From Pseudomonas alcaligenes (GTDB lineage Bacteria; Pseudomonadota; Gammaproteobacteria; Pseudomonadales; Pseudomonadaceae): a stretch of DNA of 64,000 bases. A model generated the notes under the pieces. It saw nothing but the letters and a program-made list of their open reading frames with translations. It was not told the origin of the DNA and did not search any database. Both the position numbers and the translations under genes were made by a program. The stretch lies in NCBI RefSeq assembly GCF_014490745.1, contig NZ_LZEU01000001.1, positions 4,367,501-4,431,500 on the forward strand. The letters are read 5' to 3'. Numbering within the stretch: position 1 is the stretch's first letter; every line of letters begins with the position of its first letter. Shown here one piece after another: positions 38,397 to 47,666 of the stretch.

Positions 38397-38651
38397 TCAG
38401 GCGCTCAGCAGGGCGTCGAGCTTGCCGGCGCGCTCCAGGGCGTAGAGTTCGTCGCAGCCGCCGACATGGGTGCTGCCGATCCAGATCTGTGGCACCGAGG
38501 TGCGCCCGGCCTTGCGGGTCATCTCGGCACGCACGCCCGGCTGGCCGTCCACGCTGATCTCGGTGAAGGCCACGCCCTTGCCACTGAGCAGCTGCTTGGC
38601 GCGGATGCAGTAGGGGCACCAGGCACTGGAATAAACGAGCACCTCAGGCAT
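38397..38651 (-). CDS. grxC: Glutaredoxin 3
   Basis: 84 residues from ATG 38651; upstream in-frame codons belong to a shadow of the rhodanese gene. It has the dithiol active site CPYC at about residues 12-15, plus TSVPQIWIG (cis-Pro) and HVGGCDEL (glutathione-binding). It reduces disulfides and glutathionylated proteins. One base separates it from the upstream rhodanese stop. Confidence 0.96.
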   Translation of the reverse strand: MPEVLVYSSAWCPYCIRAKQLLSGKGVAFTEISVDGQPGVRAEMTRKAGRTSVPQIWIGSTHVGGCDELYALERAGKLDALLSA

Positions 38652-38652
38652 G

Positions 38653-39066
38653 TCACTTGACCACGGGCAGGTTGTCGCCACGCCAGCTGGCGATACCGCC
38701 ACCGAGCTTGGCGGCGGTGAAGCCGGCTTTCTGCAGGATACCGGCGACGGTGCCGGCATGCTGGCCCATGGCATCGACCACGATGATGGTCTTGGCCTTG
38801 TGCTTCTCCAGCTCGCCAATGCGCGCGCCCAGCTTGTCGTAGGGGATATTCAGGGCATCGACGATATGGCCGGTGGCGAAGTCCTTGTGATTGCGCACGT
38901 CGAGGACGATGCCTTCGTCGCGGTTGACCAGGGCGGTCAGCTCGCGGGTGGACAGGCTCTTGCCGCCCTTGTTCAGTTCGGTGACCAGCAGCAGCACCAG
39001 CAGAACGGCGAAAGCGCCGGTCAGCAGATAGTGGTTGGTGGCAAATTCAATCAGGTGGGCCAGCAT
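38653..39066 (-). CDS. Membrane-anchored rhodanese-like protein (YibN type) lacking the active-site Cys
   Basis: 137 residues with one N-terminal membrane helix (about 15-31), then a rhodanese domain (LDVRNHKDFATGHIVDALNIP). Where catalytic rhodaneses have the loop Cys, this protein reads VVDAMGQHAG, with Asp in its place and no other Cys nearby, so sulfur transfer by the usual route is unlikely. It matches the E. coli YibN plan and position (next to grxC and secB). First gene of a likely three-gene operon; divergent from gpmI. Confidence 0.88.
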   Translation of the reverse strand: MLAHLIEFATNHYLLTGAFAVLLVLLLVTELNKGGKSLSTRELTALVNRDEGIVLDVRNHKDFATGHIVDALNIPYDKLGARIGELEKHKAKTIIVVDAMGQHAGTVAGILQKAGFTAAKLGGGIASWRGDNLPVVK

Positions 39067-39212
39067 CGCGGGGTTCCAGGGCGGTAAAATGCCGGCCAGT
39101 ATACACAGCGCGCCCCGTCGGCCAAGCCCCGCCCGGCGGTGACGGCGTCGGCCGTTGGCCGTAAGATATGCGGCCTTTTTCGACCCATTCCATGCACAGC
39201 GAGCCAGCTTCC

Positions 39213-40748
39213 ATGAGCGCCACGCCCAAACCCCTGGTCCTGATCATCCTCGACGGCTTCGGCCACAGCGACAATCCCGAGTACAACGCCATCTATGCGG
39301 CCAACACCCCGGTCTACGATCACCTGCGCGCCACCCAGCCGCACGGCCTGATCTCCGGCAGCGGTATGGACGTGGGCCTGCCGGACGGCCAGATGGGCAA
39401 CTCCGAGGTCGGTCACATGAACCTCGGCGCCGGGCGCGTGGTGTACCAGGACTTCACCCGGGTGACCAAGGCGATCCGCGACGGCGAGTTCTTCAGCAAC
39501 GCCGAGATCACCCAGGCGGTGGACAAGGCGGTCGGCGCCGGCAAGGCCGTGCATATCCTCGGCCTGCTGTCGGATGGCGGCGTGCACAGCCACCAGGATC
39601 ACCTGGTCGCCATGGCCGAGCTGGCCGCCCAGCGCGGCGCCGAGAAGATCTATCTGCACGCCTTCCTCGACGGCCGCGACACCCCGCCGAAGAGCGCCCA
39701 GCCATCCATCGAGCTGCTCGACGCCACCTTCGCCAAGCTCGGCAAGGGCCGCATCGCCAGCCTCACCGGGCGCTACTTCGCGATGGATCGCGACAACCGC
39801 TGGGATCGCGTCGAGCAGGCCTACAACCTGATCGTCGACGGCGTCGGCCAGTTCAATGCCGCCAGCGCCGTGGAAGGCCTGGCCGCCGCCTACGAGCGTG
39901 GCGAGAGCGACGAATTCGTCAAGGCCACCACCATCGGCGCGCCGGTGAAAGTGGAAGACGGCGACGCCGTGGTGTTCATGAACTTCCGCGCCGACCGTGC
40001 CCGCGAGCTGACCCGCGCCTTCGTCGAGCCCGAGTTCAAGGAATTCGCCCGCGCCCGCGCCCCGCAGCTGGCCGGCTTCATCATGCTCACCCAGTACGCG
40101 GCGAGCATCCCGGCGCCCAGCGCGTACAAGCCGGAGCCGCTGACCAACGTGCTCGGCGAGTACCTGGCCAACAACGGCAAGACCCAGCTGCGCATCGCCG
40201 AGACCGAGAAGTACGCCCACGTCACCTTCTTCTTCTCCGGCGGCCGCGAAGAGCCGTTCGCCGGTGAAGAACGCATCCTGATCCCCTCGCCGAACGTCGC
40301 CACCTACGACCTGCAGCCGCAGATGAGCGCCCCGGAAGTCACCGACCGGATCGTCGACGCCATCGAGAACCTGCGTTACGACGTGATCATCGTCAACTAC
40401 GCCAACGGCGACATGGTCGGCCACACCGGCGTGTTCGAAGCTGCCGTGGCGGCCGTGGAATGCCTGGACACCTGCGTCGGCCGTATCGTCGCGGCGCTGG
40501 ACAAGGTCGGCGGCGAAGCGCTGATCACCGCCGACCACGGCAACGTCGAGCAGATGGAAGACGAGTGCACCGGCCAGGCGCACACCGCCCACACCTGCGA
40601 GCCGGTGCCCTTCATCTATGTCGGCAAGCGCAACGTCAGCCTGCGCCAGGGCGGCGTGCTGGCCGACGTGGCACCGACCCTGCTGACTCTGATGGGCATG
40701 CCGATTCCGCAGGAAATGAGCGGCACCAGCATCATCACCCTGCAATAA
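39213..40748 (+). CDS. gpmI: 2,3-bisphosphoglycerate-independent phosphoglycerate mutase
   Basis: 511 residues from ATG 39213 ([17 protein letters not shown]); an earlier in-frame ATG at 39192 is possible. It has metal ligands in LILDGFG, the phosphorylated Ser at about residue 64 ([10 protein letters not shown]), the domain core DGRDTPP and [15 protein letters not shown] MNFRADR, and ADHGNVEQM. It interconverts 3- and 2-phosphoglycerate with Mn2+. The length equals the family. Confidence 0.96.
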   Translation: MSATPKPLVLIILDGFGHSDNPEYNAIYAANTPVYDHLRATQPHGLISGSGMDVGLPDGQMGNSEVGHMNLGAGRVVYQDFTRVTKAIRDGEFFSNAEITQAVDKAVGAGKAVHILGLLSDGGVHSHQDHLVAMAELAAQRGAEKIYLHAFLDGRDTPPKSAQPSIELLDATFAKLGKGRIASLTGRYFAMDRDNRWDRVEQAYNLIVDGVGQFNAASAVEGLAAAYERGESDEFVKATTIGAPVKVEDGDAVVFMNFRADRARELTRAFVEPEFKEFARARAPQLAGFIMLTQYAASIPAPSAYKPEPLTNVLGEYLANNGKTQLRIAETEKYAHVTFFFSGGREEPFAGEERILIPSPNVATYDLQPQMSAPEVTDRIVDAIENLRYDVIIVNYANGDMVGHTGVFEAAVAAVECLDTCVGRIVAALDKVGGEALITADHGNVEQMEDECTGQAHTAHTCEPVPFIYVGKRNVSLRQGGVLADVAPTLLTLMGMPIPQEMSGTSIITLQ

Positions 40749-40766
40749 ACACGCTCCGCGTCGCGA

Positions 40767-40802
40767 AACGCCTGCCGGCTCCCGTCGGCGGGCGTTTTTT
40801 TT
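40767..40802 (+). terminator. Terminator of gpmI
   Basis: A GC-rich stem ACGCCTGCCG/CGGCGGGCGT with one T-G pair, followed by eight T. Confidence 0.9.
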
Positions 40803-40856
40803 GCGCGGCGCCACGGGCATACTAGGCCGACTCTCACCCCAGGTGCCGCATCGCCC

Positions 40857-42101
40857 ATGTTCCGCGCCCTCGCCCCACTCCTCCTGACCCTCCTGCTCGC
40901 TCCCGCCTACGCCGATGACAAGGCCGACGCCCAGAAGCAGCTGGATGCCGCGCGCGCCGATGTCGCCGAGCTGAAGAAGCTGCTCGAGCAGTTGCAGAAG
41001 GAAAAATCCGGGGTACAGAAGGATCTCAAGCGCACCGAGACCGAGATGGGCACCCTGGAGAAGCAGGTCAAGGGCCTGCAGCAGGAGATGAACAAGAGCG
41101 AGCAGGAGCTGCAGCGGCTCGACCAGGAGAAAAAAAAACTCCAGCAATCGCGCCTTGAACAGCAGCGCCTGATCGGCATCCAGGCCCGCGCGGCCTACCA
41201 GGGCGGCCAGCAGGAACCGCTGCGCCTGCTGCTCAACCAGCAGCAGCCGGAGAAGTTCTCGCGCACCCTCACCTACTACGACTACCTGGGCAAGGCGCGC
41301 CTGGAGCAGTTGGCCACCTTCAACGAAACGATCCGCCAGCTGGGCAATGTGGAAAGTGACATCGCCACCCAGCAGAACCAGTTGCAGGAGCAGAAGAGCG
41401 CCCTCGACGGCCGCCGCGAACAGCTCGCCGCCGCGCGCAAGGAGCGCCAGCAAGCCCTGGCCAAGCTCAACCAGGAATTCGCCGCCCGCGACCAGAAGCT
41501 CAAGGCCCGCCAGCAGGAACAGACCGAGCTGACCCAGGTGCTCAAGACCATCGAGGAAACCCTCGCCCGCCAGGCCCGCGAAGCCGCCGAGGCACGCCGC
41601 CTGGCCGAGCTGGAGCAGCAGCAGAGCCGCGATCCCAAGCGTAAGCCACTACCGCTCGGCCCCGCCGTGTCCAGTGCCGGCGCCACCTATGGCGGGCCCT
41701 TCGCCAGCGCCAAGGGCAAGCTGCCCTGGCCGGTGGACGGCCGCCTGGTGGCGCGCTACGGCTCGCCGCGCGGTGGCGATGAACGCGCCAAGTGGGACGG
41801 CGTGCTGATCGGCGCCGCCGCCGGCAGCCAGGTGCATGCCGTGCACGGTGGCCGCGTGGTGTTCGCCGACTGGTTGCGCGGCGCCGGCCTTCTGGTCATC
41901 CTCGACCATGGCAACGGCTTCCTCAGCCTGTATGGTCACAACCAGAGCCTGCTGAAAGATGCCGGCGACATCGTCAAGGCCGGCGAAGCCATCGCCACCG
42001 TCGGTACCAGCGGTGGCCAGGACACGCCGGCGCTGTATTTCGCCATCCGCCAACAGGGCCGCGCGAGCGATCCCGCCAAGTGGTGCCGCGCGCAGGGATA
42101 A
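40857..42101 (+). CDS. envC: Murein hydrolase activator EnvC
   Basis: 414 residues. The signal peptide (1 to about 19, ending AYA) is followed by a long coiled coil at about 22-260 (E/Q/K/L-rich). The C-terminal degenerate LytM/M23 domain at about 290-410 (PWPVDGRLVARYGSPRGG; LDHGNGFLSLYGHNQ) lacks the HxxxD zinc site of active M23 enzymes. This fits EnvC, which activates the amidases AmiA/B at the division septum rather than cleaving murein itself. Followed by ctpA after 31 bp. Confidence 0.93.
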   Translation: MFRALAPLLLTLLLAPAYADDKADAQKQLDAARADVAELKKLLEQLQKEKSGVQKDLKRTETEMGTLEKQVKGLQQEMNKSEQELQRLDQEKKKLQQSRLEQQRLIGIQARAAYQGGQQEPLRLLLNQQQPEKFSRTLTYYDYLGKARLEQLATFNETIRQLGNVESDIATQQNQLQEQKSALDGRREQLAAARKERQQALAKLNQEFAARDQKLKARQQEQTELTQVLKTIEETLARQAREAAEARRLAELEQQQSRDPKRKPLPLGPAVSSAGATYGGPFASAKGKLPWPVDGRLVARYGSPRGGDERAKWDGVLIGAAAGSQVHAVHGGRVVFADWLRGAGLLVILDHGNGFLSLYGHNQSLLKDAGDIVKAGEAIATVGTSGGQDTPALYFAIRQQGRASDPAKWCRAQG

Positions 42102-42132
42102 GCGCGATCTTCTCAATCCCGGGAGCCTGTAC

Positions 42133-43458
42133 ATGCCGCATTTCCGCCGCCTCACCCCTCTCGCCCTGGCCCTCGGCCTGCTCACCGGCAGCAGCGCCCT
42201 GCTGGCCGCCGAGCCGGCCGGCGCGCCCGCCGCTGCCGTGGAAAACGGCAAGGCGCCGCTGCCGCTGGACGAGCTGCGCACCTTCGCCGAGGTGATGGAT
42301 CGCATCAAGGCCGCCTACGTCGAGCCGGTGGATGACAAGACCCTGCTGGAGAACGCCATCAAGGGCATGCTCAGCAACCTCGACCCGCACTCCGCCTACC
42401 TGGAGCCGGAAGCCTTCGCCGAGCTGCAGGAAAGCACCAGCGGCGAATTCGGCGGCCTGGGCATCGAAGTCGGCATGGAAGACGGCTTCCTCAAGGTGGT
42501 CTCGCCGATCGACGACACCCCCGCCTCGCGCGCCGGCATCCAGCCCGGCGACCTGATCATCAAGCTCGACGGCCAGCCGACCAAGGGCCTGTCGCTGATG
42601 GAAGCGGTGGACAAGATGCGCGGCAAGACCGGCAGCAAGATCCTCATGACCCTGATCCGCGAAGGCGGCAAGCCGTTCGATGTGGAACTGACCCGCGCGG
42701 TGATCAAGGTCAAGAGCGTCAAGGCCCAGCTGCTCGACGACGGCTACGGCCTGGTGCGCATCACCCAGTTCCAGGTCAACACCGGCGAGGAAGTCGGCAA
42801 GGCCCTGGCCAAGCTGCGCAAGGACAACGGCGACAAGAAGCTGCGCGGCCTGGTGCTCGACCTGCGCAACAACCCCGGCGGCGTGCTGCAGGCCGCCGTG
42901 GAAGTGGCCGACCACTTCCTCAAGAAGGGCCTGATCGTCTACACCAAGGGCCGCATCGCCAACTCCGAGCTGCGCTTCAATGCCGACCCGGCCGACGCCA
43001 GCGAAGGCGTACCGCTGGTGGTGCTGATCAACGGCGGCAGCGCCTCGGCCTCGGAAATCGTTGCCGGCGCCCTGCAGGATCACAAGCGCGGCGTGCTGAT
43101 GGGCACCGACAGCTTCGGCAAGGGCTCGGTGCAGACCGTGCTGCCGCTGAACAATGACCGCGCCCTGAAGCTCACCACCGCGCTCTACTTCACCCCCAGC
43201 GGCCGCTCGATCCAGGCCCAGGGCATAGTGCCGGACATCGAAGTGACCCGCGCCAAGCTGACCCGCGAGCAGGACAGCGACGTGCTGCTCAAGGAAGCCG
43301 ACCTGGCCGGCCACCTGGGCAACGGCAACGGCGGCGCCGACCGCCCGAGCAAGAGCGAGAAGGCCAAGGCCGCCGCGCCACGCCCGCAGGACGACGACTA
43401 CCAGCTGAGCCAGGCCCTCAACCTGCTCAAGGGCCTCAGCGTGACCCGCGGCGACTAA
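42133..43458 (+). CDS. ctpA: S41 family carboxy-terminal processing protease CtpA
   Basis: 441 residues from ATG 42133, with GGGAG upstream. A Sec signal peptide (to about residue 26) is followed by an S41 N-terminal domain, a PDZ domain at about 105-180 (GGLGIEVGMEDGFLKVV; IQPGDLIIKLDG) and a catalytic core with RGLVLDLRNNPGG, the Ser-containing GGSASASE and the Lys of FGKGSVQ. Periplasmic; in P. aeruginosa CtpA degrades cell-wall hydrolases with its partner LbcA. Probably co-transcribed with envC. Confidence 0.94.
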   Translation: MPHFRRLTPLALALGLLTGSSALLAAEPAGAPAAAVENGKAPLPLDELRTFAEVMDRIKAAYVEPVDDKTLLENAIKGMLSNLDPHSAYLEPEAFAELQESTSGEFGGLGIEVGMEDGFLKVVSPIDDTPASRAGIQPGDLIIKLDGQPTKGLSLMEAVDKMRGKTGSKILMTLIREGGKPFDVELTRAVIKVKSVKAQLLDDGYGLVRITQFQVNTGEEVGKALAKLRKDNGDKKLRGLVLDLRNNPGGVLQAAVEVADHFLKKGLIVYTKGRIANSELRFNADPADASEGVPLVVLINGGSASASEIVAGALQDHKRGVLMGTDSFGKGSVQTVLPLNNDRALKLTTALYFTPSGRSIQAQGIVPDIEVTRAKLTREQDSDVLLKEADLAGHLGNGNGGADRPSKSEKAKAAAPRPQDDDYQLSQALNLLKGLSVTRGD

Positions 43459-43470
43459 ATCGCCAGGCCA

Positions 43471-43501
43471 TAAAAAAACCCAGGCTGGCCCGGGTTTTTT
43501 T
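43471..43501. terminator. Bidirectional terminator between ctpA and the solute-binding-protein gene
   Basis: A stem-loop AAACCC-AGGCTGGCC-CGGGTTT flanked by seven A and seven T. Confidence 0.88.
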
Positions 43502-43513
43502 ATGGCTTCGCGC

Positions 43514-44275
43514 TTACTGCACGTAGCTGTTCATGACCTTGTCGAGGAAGCCCTCGGCGCGCATCTTGTCCAGGCTCTCCTGCAGGCGGGTGACCACCTC
43601 GTCCGGGGTGTCCGGGTTGAGGGCCAGGTACAGGTGGGCAGTGTTGAAGCGCAGCACGGTCTTCAGGTTGCTGACGCCTTCCTGCTTGGCCAGGTAGCGC
43701 CCGGCGGGGTCACCGGTGGCCCACAGGTCGATCTCGCCGGCCAGCAGCTTCTGCACGTTTTCCTGGTCGCGGAACGAGCTCTGCGGGGTCAGGCCCTTCT
43801 GGATCAGCGACTCCTCGATGGCATCGTCCTTGTAGGCGCCGACGCGGTACTGCTTGGCATCGTCCAGGCTGCCCAGGACGATCGGGCTGTCGGCCTTGGC
43901 CAGCATCACCCAGTCGTCCGGCCCGATCGGCCCGACCCACTTGAACAGCTTCTCCCGCTCTTCCAGGCGGGCGGTGACGAACACCCCGGTGTTCGGCGTT
44001 TCCAGGGCCATCTTGTAGATCCGCGCCCAGGGGAAGCGCAGGGTCAGGTTGTACTTGATGCCGGCGCGCTTGAACATTTCGCGCACCACCTCGACGGCGA
44101 TACCGTTGAGGTTCTCCTCGCGTGCGTAGTTCTTGCCATTGGTCGCCATGTTGTACGGCGGGAAGTTCTCGGTCATCAGCACCACCGAGTAATCGGCGGG
44201 CAATTCGGCACGGGCCGCGCCGCCCCACAGCAGCCCCAGGCCCAACAGCAGCAACATCAGACGCTTCGACAACAT
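43514..44275 (-). CDS. Periplasmic solute-binding protein family 3 (amino-acid/ABC type)
   Basis: 253 residues from ATG 44275, with AAGGA at a good distance; an ATG two codons upstream is too close. The signal peptide (to about 23, ending ARA) is followed by the SBP_bac_3 pattern with TENFPPYNM, GIAVEVVREMFKRAG, ARLEEREKLFKWVGP and a second lobe. It has no adjacent permease genes, so it is an orphan binding protein; the ligand is unknown. A 334-bp gap with no obvious promoter boxes separates it from the divergent secretion genes. Confidence 0.88.
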   Translation of the reverse strand: MLSKRLMLLLLGLGLLWGGAARAELPADYSVVLMTENFPPYNMATNGKNYAREENLNGIAVEVVREMFKRAGIKYNLTLRFPWARIYKMALETPNTGVFVTARLEEREKLFKWVGPIGPDDWVMLAKADSPIVLGSLDDAKQYRVGAYKDDAIEESLIQKGLTPQSSFRDQENVQKLLAGEIDLWATGDPAGRYLAKQEGVSNLKTVLRFNTAHLYLALNPDTPDEVVTRLQESLDKMRAEGFLDKVMNSYVQ

Positions 44276-44609
44276 ATCCATTTCCTTCGCAGACACGGAG
44301 AGAGCGGGAGCCAGCGGCTCGACCGGCAGCCAGCCACAGCATGCAGTGCCGGCGGCGGGCGGCCAAGGGTAGCACGAAGCACGGCCTGCCTCTCGCAGGA
44401 TAGGCGGCCGGCGACGGATGATGCCAGGCCACGCGGCGACGCCGCGGAACTGCGTCACGCAGGACGCCACGGCCATTGCCGGCCACACTACAGACAGGCG
44501 GCCAGACAGGTTAAAGAGCCGGCCCGGCACGCCGAAACAGAAGCATGCATGCCAAGCCAGGCCGATAGTGGCATCATGCCCCGACCGGCAGAGAGACCGT
44601 TTTCCCCTT
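44276..44609. other. Divergent intergenic region between the solute-binding protein and the type I secretion genes
   Basis: 334 bases with no supported gene. Both flanking genes start here, so promoters must lie inside, but I see no convincing -35/-10, sigma-54 or palindromic operator. The DNA is very GC-rich with several GGC/GCC runs. Confidence 0.5.
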
Positions 44610-46331
44610 ATGCGCCTACGCCTTGATCCCAAACGCGACATCGATGCCGCTCTGCTGCGCTACCGCAGCCTGTTCTGGGTGATCACCCTGTTCAGCGGGG
44701 TGATCAACCTGCTCACCGTGGTACCGGCCATCTACATGATGCAGGTGTTCGACCGGGTCATGGCCAGCCGCAACGAGATGACCCTGCTACTACTCACCCT
44801 GCTCGCTCTCGGCCTGTTCCTGCTCAGCTCGCTGGTGGAGTGGGTGCGCGGCCAGGTGATGATCAAGATGAGCGTCGGCATCGACCTCGACCTTGGCGAG
44901 CGCCTGTTCGGCGTGGCCTTCCAGAAGAGCCTCAAGGAGCACAACGCCAACCCGGCGCAGGTGCTCGGTGATCTCAACGTGCTGCGCCAGTTCCTCACCG
45001 GCTCCTCGCTGATCGCCCTGCTCGACCTGCCATGGATGCCGATCTTCCTCATCGTCACCGGCCTGCTGCATCCCTGGCTGGGGCTGTTCACCCTGCTTGG
45101 CGCGCTGATCCTGTTCGGCCTGGCGATGTGGAACGAGCACTCCACCCGCAAGGGCCTGGCCGAGGCCAACCAGATTTCCGTGATGTCGGCCAAATACGTC
45201 AACAGCACCCTGCAGAACGCCGAAGTGATCCAGGCCATGGGCATGCTCGGCAACCTGCAGCGGCGCTGGGCCGGCATGCAGCAGCGGCTGATCGGCGCGC
45301 AGACCGGCGCCAGCGACCAGGCCGCGCGCATCTCCACCATCACCCGCCTGGTGCGTACCGCCTGGCAGTCGCTGGCCATGGGCCTGGCCATGCTGCTGAT
45401 TCTCGACGGCAAGATTTCCGGCGGGGTGATGATGGCGGCCGGCTTCCTGATCAGCAAAGCCATGCTCCCGGCCGAACAGGCGATCGGCTCGTGGAAGCAG
45501 CTCGACAGCGCCAAGGCCAGTTACCAGCGCCTGTGCCAGCTGCTCGACGAATTCCCGCGCAAGATCGAGCGTATGAGCCTGCCGGCACCGACCGGCGCCA
45601 TCCGCATCGAGCGCCTGGTGATCACCCCGCCCGGCAGCAAGCGCCCGGCGGTCAACGGCATCGACCTGGCCCTGGCCAAGGGCGAAGTGCTGGCGGTGAT
45701 CGGCCCCAGCGCCTCCGGCAAGTCGTCCCTGGCCCGCGCCATGGTCGGTGTGTGGCCGGCCAGCCACGGCTCGGTACGCCTGGACGGTGCCGAGATCGGC
45801 CAGTGGGACAGCGAGCTGCTCGGCCAGCATATCGGCTACCTGCCGCAGGACATCGAGCTGTTCGACGGCACGGTGGCGGAAAATATCGCCCGCTTCGGCG
45901 AGACCAATTCGGATCAGGTGATCGAGGCCGCCACCCTGGCCGGCATCCACGCCATGATCCTGCGCTTCCCGCAAGGCTACGACACCCCGCTGGGCCCCGG
46001 CGGCCTCGGCCTGTCCGGCGGGCAGAAGCAGCGCATCGCCCTGGCCCGCGCGCTGTACGGCAAGCCGGCGCTGATCGTGCTCGACGAGCCCAACTCCAAC
46101 CTCGACGATGCCGGCGAGAGTGCCCTGGTCGCCGCCATCGGCGCCCTGCGCAGCCACGGTTCCAGCGTGGTGCTGGTGACTCACCGGCCGAACGTGCTGG
46201 CGGTGGTCGACAAGCTGCTGGTACTGCAGGACGGCACGCAGAAGCTGTTCGGCCCGCGCGACCAGGTGCTGCAGGCCCTGCTCCCGGCCAATCCACCGGC
46301 CAGCGCCACACCCACCGCCCAGACGAGTTGA
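44610..46331 (+). CDS. Type I secretion ABC transporter (PrtD/AprD type)
   Basis: 573 residues from ATG 44610 (MRLRLDPKRDIDAAL). Five to six membrane helices occupy about 20-290, and the nucleotide-binding domain about 330-555. It has Walker A GPSASGKSS (about 364), signature LSGGQKQRIALARAL (about 467), Walker B ALIVLDEPNSNLDD and the switch His (VLVTHRP). It lacks an N-terminal peptidase-like C39/CLD domain, so it belongs to the PrtD/AprD/HasD class and not the LapB class. It energises one-step export with the next two gene products. Substrate not given by sequence; see the giant protein at the right edge. Confidence 0.93.
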   Translation: MRLRLDPKRDIDAALLRYRSLFWVITLFSGVINLLTVVPAIYMMQVFDRVMASRNEMTLLLLTLLALGLFLLSSLVEWVRGQVMIKMSVGIDLDLGERLFGVAFQKSLKEHNANPAQVLGDLNVLRQFLTGSSLIALLDLPWMPIFLIVTGLLHPWLGLFTLLGALILFGLAMWNEHSTRKGLAEANQISVMSAKYVNSTLQNAEVIQAMGMLGNLQRRWAGMQQRLIGAQTGASDQAARISTITRLVRTAWQSLAMGLAMLLILDGKISGGVMMAAGFLISKAMLPAEQAIGSWKQLDSAKASYQRLCQLLDEFPRKIERMSLPAPTGAIRIERLVITPPGSKRPAVNGIDLALAKGEVLAVIGPSASGKSSLARAMVGVWPASHGSVRLDGAEIGQWDSELLGQHIGYLPQDIELFDGTVAENIARFGETNSDQVIEAATLAGIHAMILRFPQGYDTPLGPGGLGLSGGQKQRIALARALYGKPALIVLDEPNSNLDDAGESALVAAIGALRSHGSSVVLVTHRPNVLAVVDKLLVLQDGTQKLFGPRDQVLQALLPANPPASATPTAQTS

Positions 46332-46335
46332 GTTA

Positions 46336-47664
46336 ATGTCCGTCACCCCGCTCAAGGCCCCGCTACCGGCCGATATCCGCGATGCCACCAAGACCGCCAA
46401 GTTCGGCCTGTGGATCATCGCCATCGGCCTCGGCGGCTTTCTCCTGTGGGCCAGCCTGGCGCCGCTGGCCCAGGGCGTGGCCGGGCAAGGCACCGTGGTG
46501 GTGGCCGGCGAGCGCAAGACCGTGCAGGCCCTGGCAGGCGGCGCGGTGAACGATATCCTGGTGCGCGAAGGCGACCATGTGCAGGCCGGGCAGCTGCTGA
46601 TCCAGCTCAACTCGGTGCAGGCCCAGGCGCAGCTGGAAGTGGCCCTCGGCCAATGGTTCAGCGCCCACAGCAGCGAGGCACGCCTGAGCGCCGAGCGCCA
46701 CGGCCTGGACAGCATCCTCTGGCCGGACGACCTGCTGGCCCGCCAGGACGACCCGCGGGCCAAGCGCAACATGGAGCTGCAGGGCACCCTGTTCGAGACC
46801 CGTCGCGCCGAGCTGGCCAGCCGTCAGCAGATCATGCAGAACCAGACTGCCTCGCTGCAGGAGCAGCTGCACGCCTACGAGCAGATCAAGAACCACCTGG
46901 ACACCCAGCTGGAATTCCAGCGCAAGGAGCTCAGCGGCCTGCGCGAGCTGGCTGCCGAAGGCTATGTGCCGCGCAACCGCCTGTTCGAGGCCGAGCGCAA
47001 CTCCGCCCAGCTCAGCGCCCAGCTGACCTCGGGAATCGCCGACATCGGCAAGACCCGCCAGAGCATCGCCGAGAGCAAGCTGCAGGCCCTGCAGCTGCAG
47101 CAGACCTTCCGCATCGAAGCCGAATCGCAGCTGGCCACCACCGCCGCCGAGGCTTCCAGCCTGTCCGAGCGGATCAAGGCGCTGGAGTTCGAGGTGAGCA
47201 ACGCGGCGATCCGCGCACCGGTGGCCGGCCAGGTGATCGGCCTGGCGGTGCACACCGAAGGCGGCGTGATTCCCGCTGCCCAGCGCCTGATGGACATAGT
47301 CCCGGAAGGCTCGGCGTGGATCATCAAGGCCAAGTTCGAGCCATTGGTGGCCGACCGCCTGAAGACCGGCCTGCCGGTCAACCTGCGCTTCTCCTCGCTG
47401 AACAGCTCGACCCTGCCGGTGGTGGAGGGCAAGGTGCTCACCGTGTCCGGCGACCAGTTGCTGGACGAGCAGACCCACCTGCCCTACTTCGCCGTCGAGG
47501 TGGAAGTCGGCGCCGATGCCGTGGCCAAGCTGCTGGCCCACGGTCTGGAAGTGAAACCGGGGATGCAGGCCGAAGTCATGGTGCAGACCGGCGAGCGCAC
47601 CTTCCTCAACTACCTGCTCAGCCCGCTGGAAAAACGCATCCGCGGCGCCCTCAAGGAAGAATGA
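46336..47664 (+). CDS. Type I secretion membrane-fusion protein (HlyD/PrtE/AprE type)
   Basis: 442 residues. A short cytoplasmic N-terminus leads to a membrane helix at about 25-45, then the split lipoyl/barrel-sandwich motif (GTVVVAGERKTVQALAGG and IRAPVAGQVIGLAVHTEGG) on either side of a long coiled-coil hairpin (about 120-285) and a beta-barrel C-terminal domain. It links the ABC protein with the outer-membrane channel. It is 4 bp after the ABC gene and overlaps the next gene. Confidence 0.94.
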   Translation: MSVTPLKAPLPADIRDATKTAKFGLWIIAIGLGGFLLWASLAPLAQGVAGQGTVVVAGERKTVQALAGGAVNDILVREGDHVQAGQLLIQLNSVQAQAQLEVALGQWFSAHSSEARLSAERHGLDSILWPDDLLARQDDPRAKRNMELQGTLFETRRAELASRQQIMQNQTASLQEQLHAYEQIKNHLDTQLEFQRKELSGLRELAAEGYVPRNRLFEAERNSAQLSAQLTSGIADIGKTRQSIAESKLQALQLQQTFRIEAESQLATTAAEASSLSERIKALEFEVSNAAIRAPVAGQVIGLAVHTEGGVIPAAQRLMDIVPEGSAWIIKAKFEPLVADRLKTGLPVNLRFSSLNSSTLPVVEGKVLTVSGDQLLDEQTHLPYFAVEVEVGADAVAKLLAHGLEVKPGMQAEVMVQTGERTFLNYLLSPLEKRIRGALKEE

Positions 47665-47666
47665 GC

